64,000 nucleotides of DNA from Rhizobium sp. CF080 (GTDB lineage: Bacteria > Pseudomonadota > Alphaproteobacteria > Rhizobiales > Rhizobiaceae), in assembly GCF_000282095.2 (NCBI RefSeq), contig NZ_AKKC02000008.1:372001-436000 (forward strand), read 5' to 3'. This document shows, in pieces, positions 59,284-64,000 of this stretch; within the stretch, counting starts at the first letter, position 1, and every line of letters begins with the position of its first letter. Both the position numbers and the translations under genes were made by a program. The notes below the pieces were generated by a model that was not told the DNA's origin, ran no database searches, and was given only the letters and a program-made list of their open reading frames with translations.

Positions 59284-60354
59284 ATGGCATCCGTCGAACT
59301 GAGACAAGTCCGCAAGGCCTATGGGGCACTCCCGGTCATCCATGGAGTGTCGCTGGCCATCGAAGACGGCGAGTTCGTCGCACTGGTCGGGCCTTCCGGC
59401 TGCGGCAAGTCCACCCTGCTGCGGATGATCGCGGGGCTTGAGGAAATCACCGGCGGTGAGATCATCATCGACAATGCTGTCGTCAACGAGCTTACGCCGC
59501 GCGAGCGCAACATCGCCATGGTGTTCCAGTCCTATGCGCTTTATCCGCATATGACGGTCGCCGAAAACATGGGCTTCAACCTGCGGCTTTCCGGCACCCC
59601 GAAGCCGGTGATTGCCGAACGCGTCGCCGAAGCCGCCCGCATGCTCGATCTCATGCCGCTTCTCGACCGCAAGCCGGCGCAGCTTTCCGGCGGTCAGCGC
59701 CAGCGCGTCGCCATGGGCCGGGCGATCGTCCGCAACCCGGCCGTCTTCCTGTTCGACGAGCCACTTTCCAACCTCGACGCGAAACTCCGTGTGCAGATGC
59801 GCGCCGAGATCAAGCAGCTGCACCAGAAGGTCGGGACGACGTCGATCTACGTCACCCACGACCAGATCGAGGCGATGACGCTCGCCGACCGCATCGTCGT
59901 CCTCAACCAGGGAAAGGTGGAGCAGGAAGGCACGCCGATGGAACTGTACAAGAAGCCGGCCAATCTTTTCGTTGCCGCCTTCATCGGCTCGCCGGCGATG
60001 AACCTTCTCGACGGCACCGTGGACGGCGATGGCGGCGAACCCTCCGCGCGCCTTGGAGACGGAACCGCGATCCGCATCGCGCCGGACCGCAAGGTGAAGC
60101 GCGGCCAGGCGATCAAGGTCGGTCTGCGTCCGGAGCATCTGAGCCCCGGCGTCGGGGGGACTGCGCTTGCCGGGCAGACGCTGCTGGTCGAGCCGACCGG
60201 CGCACAGACCCACATCATCTTCGACCTCGCCGGCCATCCGGTCGTCGCTATCGTCGACGGCGAATATCCGGCCCGCTACGGCGCGCGGTTCGAGGCCAAC
60301 ATCCCGGCCGAACAGGTGCATGTCTTCGACCGTGAAACGGGGGTGGCGCTCTGA
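59284..60354 (+). CDS. CUT1 sugar ABC transporter ATPase (UgpC/MsmK type)
   Basis: 356 residues. Walker [10 protein letters not shown] (residues 36-44), signature [12 protein letters not shown], Walker [12 protein letters not shown] and switch His in [11 protein letters not shown] make up the N-terminal 235 residues. The rest is the TOBE/regulatory domain ([10 protein letters not shown]). It starts 22 bases after the second permease and completes the four-gene importer. It converges on the small kinase gene with 29 bases between them. Confidence 0.92.
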   Translation: MASVELRQVRKAYGALPVIHGVSLAIEDGEFVALVGPSGCGKSTLLRMIAGLEEITGGEIIIDNAVVNELTPRERNIAMVFQSYALYPHMTVAENMGFNLRLSGTPKPVIAERVAEAARMLDLMPLLDRKPAQLSGGQRQRVAMGRAIVRNPAVFLFDEPLSNLDAKLRVQMRAEIKQLHQKVGTTSIYVTHDQIEAMTLADRIVVLNQGKVEQEGTPMELYKKPANLFVAAFIGSPAMNLLDGTVDGDGGEPSARLGDGTAIRIAPDRKVKRGQAIKVGLRPEHLSPGVGGTALAGQTLLVEPTGAQTHIIFDLAGHPVVAIVDGEYPARYGARFEANIPAEQVHVFDRETGVAL

Positions 60355-60383
60355 GCGGGCATGTTCTGAACCTCTCGGAGAGA

Positions 60384-61004
60384 TCAGAAGCTTTCGAGCC
60401 TGATATCGGCCGGCCGTGAACGGGTGAGGATATAGCGGCCGTTCGGCAGGTCGTTGCCATCGAGTTTCCACGCGATCCCGGCCTCGTCGAGGCCATAATG
60501 CACCCAGCGTGCTCTGAGCCGCTCGCGGAGCACATCCTCCGATGGGCCGACGAAAATGGTGAAGTCGAACATTTCTGCGAGCCGCGACCAGGGCGCTTCG
60601 TCGACCAGCAGGTAATTGCCTTCCGCCAGAACGATATGCGTTTCGGGAGAGACGGCACGCGCCGAGGCGATGGCGATTTCTCGGGATCTGTCGAAGACCG
60701 GCACCAGCACTTCCTCGTCTCCCTGCCGCACCGCCTTCAGGACATCCGCGAACCCGCGCACATCGAAAGTCTGCGGTGCGCCCTTGCGAGGCAACAGGCC
60801 GCGGGCTTCGAGAATGCCGTTGTCCATGTGGAAACCGTCCATCGGCAGGACTTCGGCCGCTTCGCCCCGGGCCAGCAGGGCTTCGTGCAGGGCGTCGGCG
60901 AGGGTGGATTTTCCGCCACCCGGCGGGCCGGCGACCGCAACGATGAAGCGCCGCTTGTCCCGTGCGCGGTCGATGACGGTGTCGGTGATGTCGTCCAGTG
61001 TCAT
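60384..61004 (-). CDS. P-loop kinase of the uridine/pantothenate kinase-like family
   Basis: 206 residues from ATG 61004; an earlier in-frame start adds 24 residues that do not fit the family. Walker A AGPPGGGKST (about residues 27-36) and the characteristic LPMDGFHMDNGIL (about 53-65) place it with phosphoribulokinase/uridine-kinase-like sugar or nucleoside kinases such as FrcK of S. meliloti. VLAEGNYLLVDE is the Walker B-like segment. It could phosphorylate the sugar brought in by the neighbouring importer, but it is on the opposite strand and lies 96 bases downstream of the molybdenum hydroxylase gene. Substrate unknown. Confidence 0.82.
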   Translation of the reverse strand: MTLDDITDTVIDRARDKRRFIVAVAGPPGGGKSTLADALHEALLARGEAAEVLPMDGFHMDNGILEARGLLPRKGAPQTFDVRGFADVLKAVRQGDEEVLVPVFDRSREIAIASARAVSPETHIVLAEGNYLLVDEAPWSRLAEMFDFTIFVGPSEDVLRERLRARWVHYGLDEAGIAWKLDGNDLPNGRYILTRSRPADIRLESF

Positions 61005-61100
61005 AGCGCCGAGGCCCTGCGTTCCATTGCTTTGAACAGGACTTCTAACGTTCCGCAGGGCATTCAGGCAATCCACCGACAGATGAAACGGGTGGCTCGA

Positions 61101-63428
61101 TCAAGAAACCCGTCGAGCGCCCTCCCTGGCCTCCCTGATGGCTTCCCAAACCCTGTAAGGCGTTGCGGGCATGTCGAAATCCTTGACGCCGGCCTGGCGC
61201 AGCGCATCCAGGACGGCGTTCATCAGCGTCGGTAGGGCACCGGTGGTGCCGGCTTCGCCGCCGCCCTTGACGCCGAGCACATTGGTGGGCGAAGGCGCGG
61301 GCAGGTCGAAGAAACGCGGCGTCGGCATGAAGTCGGCGCGTGGCATGAAATAGTCCATGAAAGTCGCGGTCAGCATCTGGCCGCTGTCCTTGTCGTAGAC
61401 GATGTGTTCGCCGAAGACCTGGCCCGCGCCCTGGGCGAGGCCGCCATGCATCTGGCCTTCGAGCAGCGTGTGGTTGATGACATGGCCGGCATCGTCGACG
61501 CCGATATAGGACGTCACCTTCGTCTCGCCGGTATTCGGGTCGATCTCCACTTCGGCGACATGCACGCCGCCCGGGAAATTGCGCTCCGGCTGGATCGAGG
61601 CCAGCGTGTCGAGCGCATTGCCATCAGGCGTGACGTTGCGGGTCGCCAGTTCCAGCAGCGAGATCGACATGTTGGTGCCGGCCACCTTGTAATGGCCGTG
61701 GTCGAATTCGATGTCGGTTTCGGCGGCTTCCAGCGCTTCGGCGGCAAGCTTGAGGCCCTTCTTCACCACCTCGCGTGAGGTAATCGTCAGGGACGCGCCG
61801 TGCGATGCCATGGTTCGCGACCCCATGGTGCCGGCACCTTTGAGCTTGTGAGGCGCATGGACGCTGTTGGCGCGCAGGTTGATGAGGTTCTCGTCGATGC
61901 CGAGTTCCCTGGCGACCATTCGCGGCAGCACCGTTTCGTGGCCCTGGCCGGCGGAGCCGGAAAGCGTGTAGAGCGTCAGCGTGCCGTCCGCCTCGAAGCG
62001 GATTTCGGTTTCCTCCGGCATGTGGCCGCCACCGGACGGTTCGACGAAGATGCCCATGCCGATGCCGCGCAGATTGCCGCGCTTTTCCGATTCCTTCCGG
62101 CGGGCTTCGAAACCCTTCCAGTCGGAGATCGAGACGGCTTCTTCCAGCATCGCGACATAGCTGCCGCTGTCGTAAACCGTGGTCGGCGTCTTGTAGGGAT
62201 AGGCGTCGTCGGGGATCAGGTTCTTCCGGCGGATTTCGATCCGGTCCATGCCGAGATCGGTGGCGGCCTGATCGACTAGCCGCTCGACGAAATAATTGAT
62301 GTCCGGACGGCCGGCACCGCGATAGGCGGCGATCGGCGAGGTATTGGTGAAGGCGAGGCGGTTGAGGCCAAAGACCGCCGGGATGCGGTAACAGCCGGTG
62401 CCGGTCAGCATCGGGTTGAGCACGTTGATCAACGCGCCGGCCGGCGAATGGTAGGCGCCGAGATCGCAGACGACGTTCATCCGGATGCCGAGGAACTCGC
62501 CGGTTTCGCTGAGCGCCAGTTCGCCGCTGAACCTGACGGCGCGTCCGTGATAGTCGGCGAGGAAACTTTCGGTGCGGCTGGCGGTCCAGCGCACCGGCCG
62601 ACAGAGCTTCCTGGCGGCCAGCATGATCGCCGCATATTCCGGATAGGGCGCGCCGCGAATGCCGAAGCTGCCGCCGACATCGCCCATGTGATGCCGGACC
62701 TTTTCCGGCGGATGACCGGTGAAGCGCGCCAGCCCATCGCCAAGGCCCGTGCCCTGGCTGGCGGAATAGACGTCGAAGACGTCCGTCTCGGCATCATAGG
62801 CCGCCATGAAGGATTTGAGTTCGAGCGGATTGGCGGCGACGCGCTGCGACTCGACCGTCAGCGCCGCGACATGCGCTGCCTTGGCGAAGGCTTCATCGGT
62901 CGTCGCCTCGTCGCCGAAACCGTGCAGGAAAACCAGATTGCCCGGCACGTCGTCGAAAAGCCGCGGCGCGCCGTCTTCCAATGCCTCCTCGGGGTCGATG
63001 ATCGCCGGCAGATCTTCATATTCGACCGCGATCAGCTCGACCGCGTCGGCGGCCGCCTCGGCGCTGTCGGCCACAACCACCGCGACCGGCTCGCCGACGA
63101 AGCGGACACGGTCGGTCGAGAGCGCATAACGGCTCGGCGCCTTGATCTTCATGCCGTCGACGCCGGGGAAGGAGACCAGCGGGCCGGGGGCGATCAGATT
63201 GGCCTCGAGCGCATCCTTGCCGGTCAGCACGATATGGACGCCAGGAGCCGCGAGCGCCGCCTCGACATCGATCGAAACAATGCGCGCATGCGGCATGTCG
63301 GCTCTCAAAAATGCGGCGTGGAGCTGGCCCTCCAAGACCTTGTCGGCGGTATATTCGCCTTGGCCGGTAATAAGTCTCATGTCTTCCCGGCGACCGGTGA
63401 AGACCTCATGATCACTACTCAAAAACAT
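61101..63428 (-). CDS. Molybdopterin-binding hydroxylase large subunit (CoxL/xanthine dehydrogenase family)
   Basis: 775 residues from ATG 63428, after GGGAG. Aldehyde oxidase/xanthine dehydrogenase a/b hammerhead domain at about 15-130 (YTADKVLEGQLHAAFLRADMPHARI in part), then the molybdopterin-binding domains with GGSFGIRG, IAAYRGAGRPD and SAGQGHETVLPRM. The catalytic Glu is in VKGGGEAGTTGALP near the end. The AYRGAGR loop is that of form II (non-CO-oxidising) CoxL proteins, so a carbon monoxide dehydrogenase is unlikely. No FAD or iron-sulfur subunit gene is beside it in the window, so its partners must be elsewhere or it is an orphan. Substrate unknown. Confidence 0.88.
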   Translation of the reverse strand: MFLSSDHEVFTGRREDMRLITGQGEYTADKVLEGQLHAAFLRADMPHARIVSIDVEAALAAPGVHIVLTGKDALEANLIAPGPLVSFPGVDGMKIKAPSRYALSTDRVRFVGEPVAVVVADSAEAAADAVELIAVEYEDLPAIIDPEEALEDGAPRLFDDVPGNLVFLHGFGDEATTDEAFAKAAHVAALTVESQRVAANPLELKSFMAAYDAETDVFDVYSASQGTGLGDGLARFTGHPPEKVRHHMGDVGGSFGIRGAPYPEYAAIMLAARKLCRPVRWTASRTESFLADYHGRAVRFSGELALSETGEFLGIRMNVVCDLGAYHSPAGALINVLNPMLTGTGCYRIPAVFGLNRLAFTNTSPIAAYRGAGRPDINYFVERLVDQAATDLGMDRIEIRRKNLIPDDAYPYKTPTTVYDSGSYVAMLEEAVSISDWKGFEARRKESEKRGNLRGIGMGIFVEPSGGGHMPEETEIRFEADGTLTLYTLSGSAGQGHETVLPRMVARELGIDENLINLRANSVHAPHKLKGAGTMGSRTMASHGASLTITSREVVKKGLKLAAEALEAAETDIEFDHGHYKVAGTNMSISLLELATRNVTPDGNALDTLASIQPERNFPGGVHVAEVEIDPNTGETKVTSYIGVDDAGHVINHTLLEGQMHGGLAQGAGQVFGEHIVYDKDSGQMLTATFMDYFMPRADFMPTPRFFDLPAPSPTNVLGVKGGGEAGTTGALPTLMNAVLDALRQAGVKDFDMPATPYRVWEAIREAREGARRVS

Positions 63429-63624
63429 TCTCCCACGCCAGGCGATTTCTGCCGGATGCGCCTCTTCGGCCTCTGTGCCGAGAATCAAACGCCCGGCGAA
63501 TGGTATCCCATCCGATTGTCGTATACCTCTGCCGGCGACGGACGCTAATGCATGAATTCAACTCTGACAAATGCGATTTTATACTATCGCCATGATTTCG
63601 GCGGGGAATAGATCAGCAAAAAAA

Positions 63625-63650
63625 GCCCGCGCCAGTCTCTCGGCGCGGGC
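63625..63650 (-). terminator. Rho-independent terminator downstream of the M28-type gene
   Basis: GCCCGCGCC (63625-63633), an 8-base loop and GGCGCGGGC (63642-63650) flanked by seven A and four T residues on the plus strand. On the minus strand this is a 9-base GC stem followed by seven U residues, 20 bases past the stop of the gene at 63671. It could work in both directions. Confidence 0.9.
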
Positions 63651-63670
63651 TTTTGTCTATGCGTCGACGA

Positions 63671-64000
63671 TCAGGCAGCGCGAACCAGCTGTTCTGCCTG
63701 ACGCAGCGCCGAGATCACGCGGTTCTGGCCGCGCACGAGCTGGGTCTTGGCGAAACCGAGCTTTTTGGGGCCGAGCTTGTCGAGGTCGGCTGCCGTCGAG
63801 ATGGCGGGCAGTTCCGGGATCGGCAAGGCCGGGTCGTGGCGGAAGCGCTGCTCGCGGGTGTAATTGAGCGGCACCAGCATGCGGGCGAGCCTCTGGATCA
63901 CGTGGTTGGCGGCCTTCGGCTCGATCTTGCCGCTGTCGATCCCGGCGTAGAATGCGGCGAGTGCTTCGGCCAAGGACTCGACCGCCTTGCGGCTCGGCGA
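63671..64000 (-). CDS. M28-type peptidase / transferrin-receptor-like dimerisation domain protein (C-terminus only)
   Basis: The frame is open to the window end, so only the last 109 residues are seen. Visible landmarks are ESLAEALAAFYAGIDSGKI, RLARMLVPLNYTREQRF and HDPALPIPELPAI, which read like the C-terminal helical dimerisation domain of M28 peptidases of the glutamate carboxypeptidase II type. The catalytic part lies outside the window, so the call depends on the resemblance of this tail alone. A strong terminator follows. Confidence 0.45.
   Translation of the reverse strand, partial: SPSRKAVESLAEALAAFYAGIDSGKIEPKAANHVIQRLARMLVPLNYTREQRFRHDPALPIPELPAISTAADLDKLGPKKLGFAKTQLVRGQNRVISALRQAEQLVRAA

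Noticed and set aside
56052..60354. Naming the importer smoF-smoE-smoG-smoH
   Set aside because: It is separated from smoABC/smoI by a repeat and by another regulated unit, and I could not recognise the sulfonate-binding residues of SmoF in the binding protein.
61101..63428. Carbon monoxide dehydrogenase CoxL
   Set aside because: The active-site loop reads AYRGAGR rather than the Cys-containing AYxCSFR loop of true CO dehydrogenases, and the M and S subunit genes are missing.
1..64000. CRISPR arrays, tRNA or rRNA genes, insertion sequences, prophage
   Set aside because: No regularly spaced repeats, no cloverleaf-like gene, no transposase or integrase gene were seen on reading both strands.

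Overview
The window reads as chromosome or chromid DNA of a member of the Rhizobiaceae (Rhizobium/Agrobacterium/Ensifer group of Alphaproteobacteria). The main reasons are a nearly complete succinoglycan (EPS I) exo cluster in the gene order of Sinorhizobium meliloti, a sulfoquinovose-monooxygenase (sulfo-SMO) cluster of the Agrobacterium type, an nrt-nir-nas operon with NasST control, and a rhizobial-type intergenic palindrome. The species cannot be fixed from sequence reading alone. The DNA is GC-rich and densely coding. I see no tRNA, rRNA, CRISPR array, insertion sequence or phage gene.

Region by region: (1) 1-6.2 kb is a type I secretion locus of the Lap kind: a TolC-like outer-membrane channel (cut by the window start), a LapB-like ABC exporter, a LapC/HlyD-like adaptor, a ribbon-helix-helix/PAS regulator candidate and, convergently, a periplasmic transglutaminase-like cysteine peptidase related to LapG. 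(2) 6.4-10.8 kb carries a lipoprotein of the penicillin-binding-protein-activator type, an aldo/keto reductase and a GMC oxidoreductase. (3) 10.8-29.6 kb is the exo cluster: exoQ-F-Y, exoX, exoU, exoV-W, exoT, exoH-K-L-A-M-O-N-P. Together these cover priming (ExoY), stepwise glucosylation (ExoA, L, M, O, U, W), succinyl and pyruvyl decoration (ExoH, V), flipping/polymerisation/export (ExoT, Q, P, F), trimming (ExoK), precursor supply (ExoN) and repression (ExoX). exoI and exoZ of the S. meliloti layout are not present. (4) 29.6-42.8 kb is nitrate assimilation on the minus strand: nasT, nasS, then nrtABC (uptake), nirBD (nitrite reductase), nirC (nitrite channel), nasA (nitrate reductase) and cysG (siroheme). 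A textbook sigma-54 promoter and a long leader precede nrtA. (5) 43.0-45.4 kb encodes an FtsK-type translocase with no membrane anchor, followed by about 560 bases of structured non-coding DNA.

(6) 46.0-52.6 kb is a sulfoquinovose catabolism cluster: smoC-smoB-smoA (monooxygenase, 6-oxo-glucose reductase, flavin reductase) plus an aminotransferase on one strand, and a GntR regulator plus a GH31 sulfoquinovosidase on the other. The GH31 protein has all five residues of the KERWY sulfoquinovosidase signature at the numbering I recall for the Agrobacterium enzyme. No transporter is embedded in the cluster. (7) 52.8-60.4 kb, after an intergenic palindrome, is a separate sugar locus: ThuA-like protein, Gfo/Idh/MocA dehydrogenase and ROK repressor on the minus strand, facing a CUT1 ABC importer (binding protein, two permeases, ATPase). 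Two copies of a candidate ROK operator lie between them. (8) 60.4-64 kb holds a small P-loop kinase, an orphan molybdopterin hydroxylase large subunit and the C-terminal end of an M28-type peptidase (cut by the window end).

The clearest biology here is the EPS I machinery, the nitrate operon with two layered controls (sigma-54/NtrC and NasST antitermination), and the sulfoquinovose pathway. The least explained parts are the ROK/ThuA/Gfo-Idh sugar system, the RHH-PAS protein of the secretion locus, and the non-coding block after ftsK.
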